DNA of 38,839 nucleotides from NCBI GenBank assembly GCA_009379895.1, contig WHSW01000012.1, forward strand, positions 1 to 38,839, written 5' to 3'. This stretch comes from Solirubrobacterales bacterium (GTDB lineage: Bacteria; Actinomycetota; Thermoleophilia; Solirubrobacterales; 70-9). Position numbers and translations under genes: made by a program. Position 1 is the stretch's first letter, and every line of letters begins with the position of its first letter. Shown piece by piece: positions 1 through 9,371 of this stretch. Below the pieces are notes generated by a model. That model saw nothing but the letters and a program-made list of their open reading frames with translations, was not told where the DNA came from and ran no database searches.

Positions 1-1
1 C

Positions 2-382
2 CTGGTGGCGATCTTCATCGCCCTCGGGGGCACCGCCTGGGCCGCCCAGCAGATCGGTCCCAACCAGATCAAGAAGAACGCGGTCCACTCCAAGCACATC
101 AAGAACAAGGAGGTGAAGGCGCCCGACCTCGACGACGGCGCGGACGCGGGACGCGGGCCGGCCGGCGACGAGGCCGCGATCGCCAATCTCGAGCGCCTGC
201 GCGAGCGCGGCGCCGACTACCTCGTGCTGCCGGCGACCGCGCTGTGGTGGCTCGACCAGCACGACGGCTTTCACCGCCACCTGGAGCGCTACCGGCGCCT
301 GAGCGACGACTCGGAGACCGCTCTCATCTACGAACTCTCTGAGACCGGCGAGCTCGGCGTCGAGGAGGAGCGGACCGCGTGA
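2..382 (+). CDS. Chimeric ORF: signal-anchor N-terminus joined to a fragment of the WWLDHY module (5' end outside window)
   Basis: The frame is open from the window edge, and the true start probably lies upstream. The first ~45 residues (ALGGTAWAA, then repeated Ile/Lys/His turns such as '[16 protein letters not shown]') look like the secreted 'ALGGTA(Y/W)A' proteins common in Solirubrobacterales-type genomes. From about position 158 the sequence changes to the second half of the module found in the next three proteins ([40 protein letters not shown]). The first half of that module, with its predicted ATVLV strand, is missing. The stop codon overlaps the next GTG by 4 bases, so the 3' half still sits in the operon. 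A deletion fusing two genes, or an assembly join, would explain it. I infer no function and it may be a pseudogene. Confidence 0.55.
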   Translation: MVAIFIALGGTAWAAQQIGPNQIKKNAVHSKHIKNKEVKAPDLDDGADAGRGPAGDEAAIANLERLRERGADYLVLPATALWWLDQHDGFHRHLERYRRLSDDSETALIYELSETGELGVEEERTA

Positions 383-1677
383 GCGTCGCCCAGTCCAACC
401 CGCCGCGTGGTAGGCGCCGGACGGTTCCGTTCCCCGAGGACCTGGTGTTGACGCCGGTCTCGCGGCGACCGACGCGGCTCGAGGACGCGACGCTCGACGG
501 CATCCTCGATCGCCCCGTGCCCGCCCTGACGGGGGCCTCCGCCGAGCGAGCCGAGGCGAGCGTGGTCGTCGTCACCCGCGACAACCTCGCCTTCCTCCGA
601 CTGTGTCTCGAGAGTGCGCTCGCCTGCACCGAGCCGCCTTGCGAGCTGATCGTCGTCGACAACGGCTCGCGCGACGGAACGCCCACCTACCTCGCCCGGC
701 TCGCCGAGAGCAACCCGAACGTGCGGGTGATCTCGAACGACTCCAATCGCGGGTTCGCGACGGGCTGCAACCAGGGCACGGCCCGGGCGGCGGGTGAGCT
801 GCTCGTGTTCCTCAACGACGACACCGCCGTGGGCCACGACTGGCTCCCACGCCTGGCGGCCCACCTGGAGGGCCCCCGGATCGGGATGGTCGGGCCCACC
901 ACGAACCGGACCGGAAACGAGGCCCAGGTCGACGCCGACTACCGGACCTGGGCCGAGCTCGTTCGCTTCGCCGACGCCCGCGCGAGTCGCCACGCCGGCG
1001 AGGCGTTCGAGATCCCGACCCTGACCATGTTCTGCGTCGCGATGCGCCGTTCGCTCTACCTGCAGGTCGGGCCGCTCGACGAGCGCTTCGAGACCGGGTT
1101 GCTGGAGGACGACGACTACGCGCGGCGGGTGCGCGAGGCGGGGTACCGCCTGCTGTGCGCGGACGACGCCTTCGTGCACCACTTCGGCGAGACCTCGTTC
1201 GGCAGGCTGGTCGCAAGCGGCGAGTACGCCCGCGTGCTGGCCGCCAACCGGGCCCGGTTCGAGGAAAAGTGGCGGGTGCCGTGGCAGCCCTACGAGCGCC
1301 GCCACAGCGATCGCTATCGGGCGCTGATCGAGCGCCTGCGGCGGGCAGTGATCGACGTGGTCCCCCCCGGCGCGACCGTGCTCGTCGTCAGCCGCGGCGA
1401 CGACCAGCTGCTGCGCATGGACAGGCGCCGGGCGCGGCACTTCCCGCGCGCCGACGACGGCTCCTATGCCGGCCACCACCCAGCCGACAGCCGCGAGGCG
1501 ATCGCCCTGCTCGAGGTGGAGCGGGCGAACGGCGCCGAGCACATCGTCTTCCCGGACACGGGGAGTTGGTGGCTCGAGCACTACGAGGGGCTGCGCCGGC
1601 ACCTCGACGGTTACGGCCGCAGCTTCTCCGATCCCGAGACCTGCGTAATCTTCGACCTCAGGGGGAGGGTGAGGTGA
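379..1677 (+). CDS. GT2 family glycosyltransferase with C-terminal WWLDHY module
   Basis: This is a 432-residue protein starting at a GTG that overlaps the preceding TGA. Residues ~60-280 are a GT-A fold family 2 glycosyltransferase: SVVVVTRDN opening strand, [11 protein letters not shown] nucleotide-binding loop, metal-binding LNDDTA at 145-150, and [16 protein letters not shown] (241-256) containing the usual ED-type catalytic region. These proteins transfer a sugar from a nucleotide-sugar donor on the cytoplasmic face. Residues ~312-427 (nt 1312-1659) are a complete copy of the shared module: [36 protein letters not shown] and CVIFDL. The last codons overlap the next gene by 4 bases, indicating translational coupling. 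The GT2 call is firm; donor and acceptor cannot be read from the sequence. Confidence 0.88.
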   Translation: MSVAQSNPPRGRRRTVPFPEDLVLTPVSRRPTRLEDATLDGILDRPVPALTGASAERAEASVVVVTRDNLAFLRLCLESALACTEPPCELIVVDNGSRDGTPTYLARLAESNPNVRVISNDSNRGFATGCNQGTARAAGELLVFLNDDTAVGHDWLPRLAAHLEGPRIGMVGPTTNRTGNEAQVDADYRTWAELVRFADARASRHAGEAFEIPTLTMFCVAMRRSLYLQVGPLDERFETGLLEDDDYARRVREAGYRLLCADDAFVHHFGETSFGRLVASGEYARVLAANRARFEEKWRVPWQPYERRHSDRYRALIERLRRAVIDVVPPGATVLVVSRGDDQLLRMDRRRARHFPRADDGSYAGHHPADSREAIALLEVERANGAEHIVFPDTGSWWLEHYEGLRRHLDGYGRSFSDPETCVIFDLRGRVR

Positions 1678-4235
1678 GCGAGCCGACGATCGTCTGCGTG
1701 CTGGGGATGCACCGCAGCGGAACGTCGCTGGTGTCAAGGGTGCTGAACGTGCTCGGCGTCGACCTCGGTCCCGAGGAGCACTTGATGCGGCCAGGCTTGT
1801 CGAACCCGGCCGGCTACTGGGAGAGCCGCCCGATCAAGGAGATCAACGACGAGATCCTTCGGCGCCTGGGGGGCAGCTGGGCGAAGCCGCCCGAGCTGGC
1901 GCCGGGCTGGGAGAGCCGGCGCGAGCTCAACGAGGTTCGGCGGCAGGCGCGCGCGTTGATCGAGTCCGATTTCTCGAGCGCCGACCTGTGGGGCTTCAAG
2001 GATCCCCGTGCCTCGCTCACGGCCCCCTTCTGGCAGCGGATGCTGGCTCCGATGCGCTACGTGGTCTGTGTTCGCAATCCGGTCGACGTCGCCGCCTCGC
2101 TCGAGGCTCGCGAGGAGGAGCGGGTGCCGTTCGACGAGGGCATGTGGCTGTGGCTCACCTACGTGCGCGCCGCCCTCGCCCACACGGCGGGACACCCGCG
2201 GCAGCTCGTCTTCTACGAGGACCTGATGGCCGACCCCGAGCCGGTGGTCGGCCGGCTGGCTCGCTTCATCGGCACCGATCGGTCGGACACCGCCGAGCTT
2301 GAAGGCCGCATGGCGATCCGCGTCGCGAGGAGCGAGGGGCTATGGCACCACAGGACGGCCGTCCCCAACGTCGTCGATGCCGGCCGGCTCCCGTTTCCGG
2401 TCAAGGCGCTCTATCTGGCGCTGCGTCTCTCCACTTCCGGCGGCGAGAGCATCGGTGGCGAGGTGCTCGACCTCCTCGCCGCGTATGCGGCCGGCGCCGG
2501 CCGCCACATTGCCGAGCTCGAGGCTCGACGGGGCGAGCTTGCGAAGGCCCGCGACCGGTCGCGGAGTCTCCAGACCGAGTTCGAGAAGGCCCGTGACCGG
2601 TCGCGCGGCCTCCAGGCCGAACTCGACGAAAGCCGCGCGCAGCTCCGAGGGCTCCGCGAGCAGTCGCGCAGCCTCAAGCGCGAACGGGCAGCGCTCGGGC
2701 GGCGTCTCGCCGAGCGCGAGGACGAGCTGGACGCAGACCGCGCGGAGCTCCGGAAACAACTGGACGCAGACCGCGCGGAGCTCGAGAGGCTCCGCGAGGA
2801 GTCGCCCAGCACCGAGGGCGGGGGTGGCACACCCTCCGCCGGCGGCCAGCGGGACGCCCCGGGCCCCGGGCCCGACAACGGCTACGGGCGCCTCGTCGCC
2901 GAGGTCCGAGCGCGAGCGCGAGAGGCGATCCCCTCCGGGGCGACCGTGCTGGTGGCCGGCAAGGGCGACGACGCGCTGCTGGAGCTCGATGGCTGCAGCG
3001 CCTGCCACTTCCCGGTCGCGGCGGACGGTAGCTACCTCGGGCATCACCCGGCGGGCGACACGGCTGTGATCGCGCAGCTCGAGGCGCTGCGTGCACGCGG
3101 CGCCGACCACCTTCTGCTGCCGGCGACGACGCTGTGGTGGCTCGACCACTACCACGGCCTCCGACGCCATCTCCAGGATCGCTACGTGACGCTGCTCGAG
3201 GACGACGACTGCGCCATCTACCGGCTTCGCGCCGGAGACCGAAGGCCAGCCGGGCCGATCGCCACGCTCAGGCGGGCCGTCGCCTGCGTGCGGATGCGCT
3301 CGGGTCGCGATCCCTCGATCCTGGACTGGCGCACCGAGCTGGGGATCGCCGACCAGCTCCCGGAGATGCCGGTCTTCGTCCCCCCGGGCGAGGAGCCCGT
3401 GCTCCCGTACCTCGACGGAACGGTCGACATCGTCGTCCTCGCCTCGGCGGACGTGGCGCAGATCGGGGAGGCACGCCGCGTCGCCGCGAGCGCCGTGATC
3501 AGGGTCGATCCGAGCTCCCCCGAAGAGGCCGAGCTCGAGTGGTCGGCAGGCGCTCCCAGCGGCTGGGGTGAGGACGTGAGCGTGACGCTCATTCCGGACG
3601 CCGACGCGCCCTGGGAACCGACCGTCAGCGCCTTTGCCGAGACACTGAACGACGGCTTCGCGGGAGAGCTGAGCGTGATCGGCGAGGCGGCAGAGCTCGG
3701 GCGCGCAAGCGAGCAGGCCGCCGCCGACGGTGTTGGCGTGCGGCTGATCGAGGCCCCCGCCGGAGCCAGCCTCGCGCGGCGCGCCCGCACGGCGGCGGAG
3801 GCGGGCGACCCGCGCGTACAGGTGCTCGTCACCGCCCCCGCGGTGCCGCTTCCGGACTGGCTGCCCCCGATCCTCGCCCTCTTCTCCGGTGACCGGGATG
3901 CGGGCGTGGTCGGGACGAGGACCCTATCCCGCGACGGAGCACTGGAGGAGGCGGGAGGCATCCTGGCCGCCGATGGGGCCCGCCGGCGGCGGGGCGAGGG
4001 GGAACACGATCCCGACCGGCCCGAGTACGGCTTCGTGCGGCGGGTGGACTTCTGCTCGCCGCCGCTGATCGCCACGAGACGGGACCTGTTCGAGCGGCTC
4101 GCGGGCCTCGACGAGCAGCGTGCGGCGCCAGCCGACGCCCTGGTCGACTTCTCGCTGCGCGCCGGGCGGAGCGGCGCGCCCGTCTACTACCAGCCGCAGG
4201 CGCGCGTGGTGGCGATCGGGGAGGAGAGTCGGTGA
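1674..4235 (+). CDS. Sulfotransferase / coiled coil / WWLDHY module / degenerate GT2 multidomain protein
   Basis: I chose the GTG at 1674 ([10 protein letters not shown]) because it overlaps the previous stop by 4 bases and begins right at the sulfotransferase fold. The longer upstream frame only shadows the GT2 gene. The protein has 853 residues. Residues 5-270 are a sulfotransferase-type domain: 5'-phosphosulfate loop [12 protein letters not shown] at 11-22 and 3'-phosphate motif [13 protein letters not shown] at 131-143. Residues ~280-375 are a heptad-like coiled coil with two near-identical LDADRAEL units. Residues ~404-518 (nt 2883-3227) are the shared module. Residues ~525-853 resemble the C-terminal GT-A part of large O-antigen-type GT2 proteins ([37 protein letters not shown]). 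However, the DxD position reads [11 protein letters not shown] and the ED base reads AD, so this domain is probably inactive. Confidence 0.8.
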   Translation: MSEPTIVCVLGMHRSGTSLVSRVLNVLGVDLGPEEHLMRPGLSNPAGYWESRPIKEINDEILRRLGGSWAKPPELAPGWESRRELNEVRRQARALIESDFSSADLWGFKDPRASLTAPFWQRMLAPMRYVVCVRNPVDVAASLEAREEERVPFDEGMWLWLTYVRAALAHTAGHPRQLVFYEDLMADPEPVVGRLARFIGTDRSDTAELEGRMAIRVARSEGLWHHRTAVPNVVDAGRLPFPVKALYLALRLSTSGGESIGGEVLDLLAAYAAGAGRHIAELEARRGELAKARDRSRSLQTEFEKARDRSRGLQAELDESRAQLRGLREQSRSLKRERAALGRRLAEREDELDADRAELRKQLDADRAELERLREESPSTEGGGGTPSAGGQRDAPGPGPDNGYGRLVAEVRARAREAIPSGATVLVAGKGDDALLELDGCSACHFPVAADGSYLGHHPAGDTAVIAQLEALRARGADHLLLPATTLWWLDHYHGLRRHLQDRYVTLLEDDDCAIYRLRAGDRRPAGPIATLRRAVACVRMRSGRDPSILDWRTELGIADQLPEMPVFVPPGEEPVLPYLDGTVDIVVLASADVAQIGEARRVAASAVIRVDPSSPEEAELEWSAGAPSGWGEDVSVTLIPDADAPWEPTVSAFAETLNDGFAGELSVIGEAAELGRASEQAAADGVGVRLIEAPAGASLARRARTAAEAGDPRVQVLVTAPAVPLPDWLPPILALFSGDRDAGVVGTRTLSRDGALEEAGGILAADGARRRRGEGEHDPDRPEYGFVRRVDFCSPPLIATRRDLFERLAGLDEQRAAPADALVDFSLRAGRSGAPVYYQPQARVVAIGEESR

Positions 4236-6679
4236 ACGCCCGACGCGCCCTGATCATCGCCTCCCGGCTGCCCGAGTTCGACCGCGAGAGCGGACTGCTC
4301 CGGGTCTCAGACCTGATCGACATGCTCCTGCGCCGGGGCTGGGAGGTGACGTTCGGCTGCATGTACGAACCGACGGACGGAGAGCGCTACGCGCGCGAGC
4401 TCCAGCAGAGGGGGGTCGAGACCCACGCCCCGCTCGAGAGCCTCGACTCGATCCGCAACCCGGGTCGGTTCGACCTCGCGATCATCGCCTACTGGTACGT
4501 CGCGGAGCGGTTTCTTCCCGAGTTACGGCAAGCGTCGCCCTCGACGCGGGTGATCGTCGACTCGGTGGACCTGCATTTCCTACGCAACATGCGCGACAAC
4601 CTCCGCCCCGACGGCGGGGCGCCGGGGCAGCTCGAGACGAGCCAGGCGCGCAAGATGATCAGGGAGATCAACGCCTATGCCGCCGCGGACGCGGTGCTCA
4701 CGGTCTCCGAGAAGGAGGCGGCGATGATCAACGACGTCGCCGGACGCCCGGATCTAGCGCTTGCCCTCCCCGACGCCGAGGAGCTTCCTCGCTCCCGCGT
4801 GCCGCTGCGCAAGCGGGGCGGGATCCTATTCCTCGGCAACTTCCTGCACCCGCCAAACATCGACGCCGCGACCTTCCTTTGCGAGGAGATCGTCCCCCGC
4901 CTCGATCCCTCGCTGCTCGCCGAGCACGAGATCTCGATCGTCGGCACCGCGGCCGAGGAGCACGTGGGCGAACTGGCCGACGGGCTGCCTCACGTCAAGA
5001 CGGTGGGCTGGGTGCCGTCGGTGGTGCCCTATCTGAACGCCGCTCGCGCCTCCGTGGTCCCGCTACGTTACGGCGCCGGGACCAAGCGGAAGGTGATCCA
5101 GGCCCTGATGGCGGGCACCCCGACCGTGACCACCACCGTCGGCGCCGAGGGGCTCGGCGTCCGCGATCGGCGCCACGTCATGTTGGCCGACGATCCCGGG
5201 AGCTTCGCCGCCCGGATCGAGCACCTGCTGCGCCGGCCACTCGCCTGGCGCAGCCTGGCGCGCCGGGGTCGCACGCACGTGCTGCGGCTGCACGGACGCG
5301 CGACGGTCGCGGAGCGCTTCGACCGGGTGCTCGAGACGGTTCTCGCGCGCGCCGCCCAGCCGGCGGCGGTCCAGCCGGCGGGAGCCGATGGCGTCTTGAG
5401 GACGCCGGAGTACGCGCGGCTCGTCGCCCGGGTTCGCGAGGTCGTCGAGTCCAACACTCCAGCCAAGGCCCAGGTGCTGGTCGCCACGAAGGGCGACGCG
5501 GGCCTTCTCGCCTTCTCGGGGCGCCGCGGCTGGCACTTCCCGCGCGACAAGGACGCCGGATACGCGGGCTACCACCCGGCCGACAGCGAAGCGGCGATCG
5601 CCCACCTCGAGGAGCTGCGGGCGCAGGGGGCCACGCACCTGGTGTTGCCCCGAACCGCGTTCTGGTGGCTGGACCACTATCGGGGGTTGCGGGAGCACCT
5701 CGACTCCGCCTACCGGAGCGCCCGGCGAGACGAGGACGCGATCGTGTACGACCTGGCGGGGGAGGAGCGTGGGCCGGCCCCTTCCCCCCAGCCGCCCGTG
5801 CAAGCCCGCGAGAGGGCCGACGGTCATCGGGACCCCGACGCCGCCGGGCCCGGCAGGGATCCGGAGCCGGCCGCGACATCCTCGGCGGTCACCGCCGAGC
5901 TGATCCGCGGCCTGCGGCCGTCGGCGCTCGCGGCTGCATCGAGCTACCGCAACGGCGGGGCAGCGCGCCGGGCGCTTGTGCTGGGCGTCTATCTGGCCGG
6001 AAAACCGAACACGGCAGAGCACATCGCCGCCACGTTGGCTCGCTCCGTCGATCTCGAGGTGCGCCAGCGTTGGGTGGCGCTCGGCGGAGAGCCCGCCGAC
6101 GGTGAGCTTGGTGCCGTGACGGCCCTGACCGTGGCCGAGCCGACGCCCAAGTACGCGCTGCTCAACCGACTACTGGCGGATGAGGACCTCGCGAGCTACG
6201 ACTTCGTGGTCACGACCGATGACGACATCGTCGTCCCTGAAGGGTTCCTCGATCTCTTGCTCGGCATCCAGGCGGGCGTCGGGTTCGCTCTCGCCCAGCC
6301 CGCTCGCACTCAGAACTCACACGTCGATCATCCAATCGTGCTCCAGCAACACGGCGTGGTCGCCCGGCGAACCCTCTACGTCGAGATCGGGCCGGTCGCC
6401 AGCTTCGGGCGCGAGATCCACGAGCTCGTCTTCCCGTTCGACGAGACGAACGCGATGGGCTGGGGATTCGAGAACGTCTGGGCCCACCTACTGCGCGAGC
6501 GGGGCATATCGCAGGGCATCGTCGACGCCGTGCCCGTGGACCACAGCATGCGCAGCCCCGTCGCGCACTACAAGTGGGCGGATGCGAACGCTGACCGGGA
6601 TCGCTACTTCGCCAATCATCCGCATCTTCCCTACGAGGAATGCTTCCGGGTCCTCGACGTCGTCGGGGTGGAGCGATGA
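4232..6679 (+). CDS. Two-headed glycosyltransferase: GT4 (GT-B) / WWLDHY module / GT-A-like domain
   Basis: This is an 815-residue protein with a GTG start overlapping the upstream TGA by 4 bases. Residues 1-375 form a GT-B glycosyltransferase of the group 1/GT4 kind: a short N-terminal Rossmann half, then GGILFLGNFLHPPNIDA (196-212), VGWVPSVVPYLNAARASVVPLRYGAGTKRKVIQALMAG in pieces across 258-295, and the TVTTTVGAEGL loop at 297-308. Residues ~394-508 (nt 5411-5755) are the shared module (YAGYHPADS, WWLDHYRGLREHL, AIVYDL). A Pro/Ala/Arg-rich linker follows. Residues ~575-815 look like a GT-A domain with a metal-binding TTDDDIVVP at 661-669 and a GWGFENVW motif near 743-750, reminiscent of the GWGxED motif of galactosyltransferase-like GT-A enzymes. 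One chain could add two sugars in sequence. The GT4 call is firm; the C-terminal assignment is moderate. Confidence 0.82.
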   Translation: MNARRALIIASRLPEFDRESGLLRVSDLIDMLLRRGWEVTFGCMYEPTDGERYARELQQRGVETHAPLESLDSIRNPGRFDLAIIAYWYVAERFLPELRQASPSTRVIVDSVDLHFLRNMRDNLRPDGGAPGQLETSQARKMIREINAYAAADAVLTVSEKEAAMINDVAGRPDLALALPDAEELPRSRVPLRKRGGILFLGNFLHPPNIDAATFLCEEIVPRLDPSLLAEHEISIVGTAAEEHVGELADGLPHVKTVGWVPSVVPYLNAARASVVPLRYGAGTKRKVIQALMAGTPTVTTTVGAEGLGVRDRRHVMLADDPGSFAARIEHLLRRPLAWRSLARRGRTHVLRLHGRATVAERFDRVLETVLARAAQPAAVQPAGADGVLRTPEYARLVARVREVVESNTPAKAQVLVATKGDAGLLAFSGRRGWHFPRDKDAGYAGYHPADSEAAIAHLEELRAQGATHLVLPRTAFWWLDHYRGLREHLDSAYRSARRDEDAIVYDLAGEERGPAPSPQPPVQARERADGHRDPDAAGPGRDPEPAATSSAVTAELIRGLRPSALAAASSYRNGGAARRALVLGVYLAGKPNTAEHIAATLARSVDLEVRQRWVALGGEPADGELGAVTALTVAEPTPKYALLNRLLADEDLASYDFVVTTDDDIVVPEGFLDLLLGIQAGVGFALAQPARTQNSHVDHPIVLQQHGVVARRTLYVEIGPVASFGREIHELVFPFDETNAMGWGFENVWAHLLRERGISQGIVDAVPVDHSMRSPVAHYKWADANADRDRYFANHPHLPYEECFRVLDVVGVER

Positions 6680-7422
6680 CCGACCGCACGCACCGATACT
6701 TCTTCGTCCACATCATGAAGACGGCGGGAGGCTCGCTTCGCCGACGACTGAGAAATCACTTCGGCGAGGCCGCGGTCTACCCGACTACGGGATTGGACGG
6801 CACCGACCCCGTGAAGCTGAATCTCTCGATCGATCATCTTCGCGAGCGGCTGGCGGCACGGGGGGACCAGATCCGGGTCATAACCGGTCACCTCCCGCTG
6901 CGCACGACGGACCTGATCGACGGTAGGTTCACGACGCTGACGCTGCTCCGCGAACCGGTCGAGCGCACGCTCTCGTATCTGCGGGAACGGCAGGCTCGCC
7001 GGCCCGCTGCGGGCGGGTCTCGCGAGGAGATGTACGACGACCTCCATGGCCTGACGGCTAACGAGATGACGAAGGTGCTCGTGTTGACGCCGCAGGAGAT
7101 GCGGGCGTCGATGTTCACCCCTCCGAAGCTCACCCGCGACCACCGCGAGCGTGCCAAGGAAGCGCTCGCCGGCATTGACGCCGTGGGCCTTCAGGAGCAC
7201 TTCGAGGAGTTCTGCGACGAGCTCGCGGCTCGCTTCGGCTGGTCCCTCGGCCCGCCCGTGACGGTGAACGCCACCGCCCCGGTCGAGGTCTCCGAGAGCT
7301 TCCGCGCGCGGATCGCGGAGGACAACGCGTTCGATGTCGAGCTTTACGAGTTCGCGAAGTGGCTTCGGCACGACGACGGCTCGCCGCATGAGCGCCCGGG
7401 TATCGTCGGAGCGGACCGATGA
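6676..7422 (+). CDS. Sulfotransferase family protein (Sulfotransfer_2-like)
   Basis: I chose the ATG at 6676 because it overlaps the previous stop as ATGA and leaves a 248-residue protein beginning just before the phosphosulfate loop. FFVHIMKTAGGSLRRRL (9-25) matches the 5'-PSB loop of PAPS-dependent sulfotransferases that start 'FxHIxKTAGTS', and LTLLREPVERTLSYLR (88-103) is the 3'-phosphate-binding motif. Such enzymes move sulfate from PAPS to sugar hydroxyls or amines. A close paralogue is encoded at 22877-23632: both share AVYPT, RARIAEDNA and the ending ELYEFA. The tail of ~15 residues after WLRHDDGS is unrelated between them. The gene lies in the coupled run and ends overlapping the next ATG. 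The acceptor is unknown. Confidence 0.8.
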   Translation: MTDRTHRYFFVHIMKTAGGSLRRRLRNHFGEAAVYPTTGLDGTDPVKLNLSIDHLRERLAARGDQIRVITGHLPLRTTDLIDGRFTTLTLLREPVERTLSYLRERQARRPAAGGSREEMYDDLHGLTANEMTKVLVLTPQEMRASMFTPPKLTRDHRERAKEALAGIDAVGLQEHFEEFCDELAARFGWSLGPPVTVNATAPVEVSESFRARIAEDNAFDVELYEFAKWLRHDDGSPHERPGIVGADR

Positions 7423-9371
7423 CGGCCCTCTCATCAGACGACCGACCGCTGATCAGCGTCGTGCTTCCCACGTACCAGCGGGCGGCGCTGCTCGAGCGCT
7501 GCCTGGAGAGCCTGACGGCGCAGACACTGCCGCGCTCGCGGTTCGAGGTCGTGGTCGTCGACGACGGGTCGAGCGACTGGACGGCGAGCGTCTGCGCTCG
7601 GCTCGCCGATGAACTTCCGATGCGCAGCTTCCGGATCGAGAAGTCGGGTAACTCGGCGGCGAAGAACCTCGGGCTGTTCGCCTCGCAGGCGCCCCTGGTG
7701 CTGTTCTTCGACGACGACGACCTCGCCGACCCGGGCCTGCTCGAGGCGCACGTCGAGGCCCACCGCGAGCGTCCCGAGGAGAACGTCGCGGTGCTCGGCC
7801 ACACCACCTGGGCGCCCGAGCTCGAGATCACTCCGCTGATGGAGTACGTGACCGAGATCGGGCAGCTGCTGTTCTCGTACCGCAACCTCGAGGACGGCCA
7901 GCGGCTCGACTGGAGCTACTTCTGGGCGGGCCGGCTCTCGTGCAAGCGCTCCTTCGTGGCCCAGCACGGGATCTTCGCCCAGGGCTTCCCGGCGATCATC
8001 GAGGACATCGAGCTCGGCTTCCGCCTCGCCAAGCAGGGCCTCGACATCGTGCATGTTCGCTCGGCCCGGAGCTTCATGGCGCGCCCGGTCAGCTTCGACG
8101 AGTTCGCGCAGCGCTGTATGAGGAAGGGGCGTGGCCTCTGGGTGTTCCAGAGCCGCCACGACGATCCCGCCGTCAAGCGCTACTGCCGCGTCGCCGAGGC
8201 GCTCGAGAAGTGGCCCTCGCTGGCGCCGGCGCTGGACGAGAGAATGGAACGGGCGCGCGAGCTCGAGCGGCGCCACAGCGAGCGGGGCGAGCTGGCCGAG
8301 GGCGATCTCAGCGAGCTGCGAGAGCTCTACCGCTGGACGTTCGCCGCGCTCGAGGCGCGCGGCGTCGCCGAGGCCGCGGCGGAGGCCGGTGAGCCGAGGG
8401 ACGCGCCCGCGCACGCGGTGGCGACCGGCCCGGCTCGCGTGCCGGAGATCTGCCCCGACCCGGTGTTCATCATCGGCTCGCCGAGGTCGGGGACGAGCAT
8501 CCTCGCCTGGTCGCTCGCCCAGCACAGCGAGCTCTGCACCGATGCCGAGACCGACATCTTCTACTACATGCTCAAGGACGGTCATCTGCAGCGCGCGTTC
8601 GAAACTTCGGTCGGGAGGCCGGACGGCACGTGGCTCGCCAACCACGGGGTCGATTTCAGGCGGTTCCTCGGTCATCTCGGGCTCGGCCTGAACGCGCTCC
8701 TGACCGCCACCGCCAACGGTCGCCGGTGGGTCGATCAGACCCCCGCCAACACGCTCGTCGTCGACCGGCTCGCGGAGATGTTCCCGGGGGCACGCTTCCT
8801 CCACATCCTCAGGGACGGCCGCAGGGTCGTGCACTCGATGGTCAACTTCCACCGCGTCTTCGGCGACCCCGACACCGTCGAGCGGATGAAGGCCGCCGGC
8901 CGCCTGGCCCCGTGGACGACCGACTTCGGCGACGCGTGCCGCACTTGGGCGCGCTTTACCGGGATCGCCGCCGACTTCTGCGGCCGCCATCCGGACCACG
9001 CCTTTACGGTCACCAACGAGCGCCTGATCGCCGACCCCGACCAAGCCATGCGCGAGGTGCTCGAATTCCTCGGCGTGCCCGAGGAACCGGCGCCGGGGCG
9101 CTTCCTTCGCACGCAGAGGATCAACTCGAGCTTCGTGGACTCGGGCAGCTCCGCACAGGCGCCACCGGCGCTGACCGAGCCGTGGCGGGACTGGCTCCGC
9201 GAGCAGCGTGATGCCTTCTTCGAGGCGGCGGGCGAGACGATGGTCGCGTGTGGACTGGCCACCGAGGGCGAACTGCTCCGTGGGGGGGACTCGACCGATG
9301 GCGGCGGGACAGCAAACGGCGGCGCTCGGACGGCAAGCGGAATCCCAATCCCTGGTGATGGCCGACCGTAA
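7419..9371 (+). CDS. GT2 glycosyltransferase-sulfotransferase fusion
   Basis: This 650-residue protein has an ATG overlapping the previous TGA (ATGA). Residues 10-240 are a canonical family 2 glycosyltransferase: ISVVLPTYQRAALLERCLESL, VVVVDDGSSDWT (45-54) and FFDDDDLADPG (97-106) as the metal-binding region, then IIEDIELGFRLAKQG (193-207). A helical, charged stretch (~255-320) and an Ala/Pro-rich linker follow. Residues ~345-630 are a complete sulfotransferase: PDPVFIIGSPRSGTSIL (347-362) for the 5'-phosphosulfate and FLHILRDGRRVVHSMVNF (460-477) for the 3'-phosphate. The second half is homologous to the entire next gene, so it probably arose by tandem duplication or fusion. Both sets of key residues are intact, so one chain could add a sugar and then sulfate it, or do so on neighbouring acceptors. 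Confidence 0.87.
   Translation: MTALSSDDRPLISVVLPTYQRAALLERCLESLTAQTLPRSRFEVVVVDDGSSDWTASVCARLADELPMRSFRIEKSGNSAAKNLGLFASQAPLVLFFDDDDLADPGLLEAHVEAHRERPEENVAVLGHTTWAPELEITPLMEYVTEIGQLLFSYRNLEDGQRLDWSYFWAGRLSCKRSFVAQHGIFAQGFPAIIEDIELGFRLAKQGLDIVHVRSARSFMARPVSFDEFAQRCMRKGRGLWVFQSRHDDPAVKRYCRVAEALEKWPSLAPALDERMERARELERRHSERGELAEGDLSELRELYRWTFAALEARGVAEAAAEAGEPRDAPAHAVATGPARVPEICPDPVFIIGSPRSGTSILAWSLAQHSELCTDAETDIFYYMLKDGHLQRAFETSVGRPDGTWLANHGVDFRRFLGHLGLGLNALLTATANGRRWVDQTPANTLVVDRLAEMFPGARFLHILRDGRRVVHSMVNFHRVFGDPDTVERMKAAGRLAPWTTDFGDACRTWARFTGIAADFCGRHPDHAFTVTNERLIADPDQAMREVLEFLGVPEEPAPGRFLRTQRINSSFVDSGSSAQAPPALTEPWRDWLREQRDAFFEAAGETMVACGLATEGELLRGGDSTDGGGTANGGARTASGIPIPGDGRP

Noticed and set aside
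1155-1673. Upstream extension of the multidomain sulfotransferase gene
   Set aside because: The extension is Arg/Pro-rich and lies entirely inside the GT2 gene in another frame; the GTG at 1674 fits the operon's 4-base overlap pattern.
2520-2800. Nucleotide tandem repeat in the coiled-coil segment
   Set aside because: The repeated GAC-CGC-rich units encode heptads of a coiled coil (two near-identical LDADRAEL units); they are explained by the protein.
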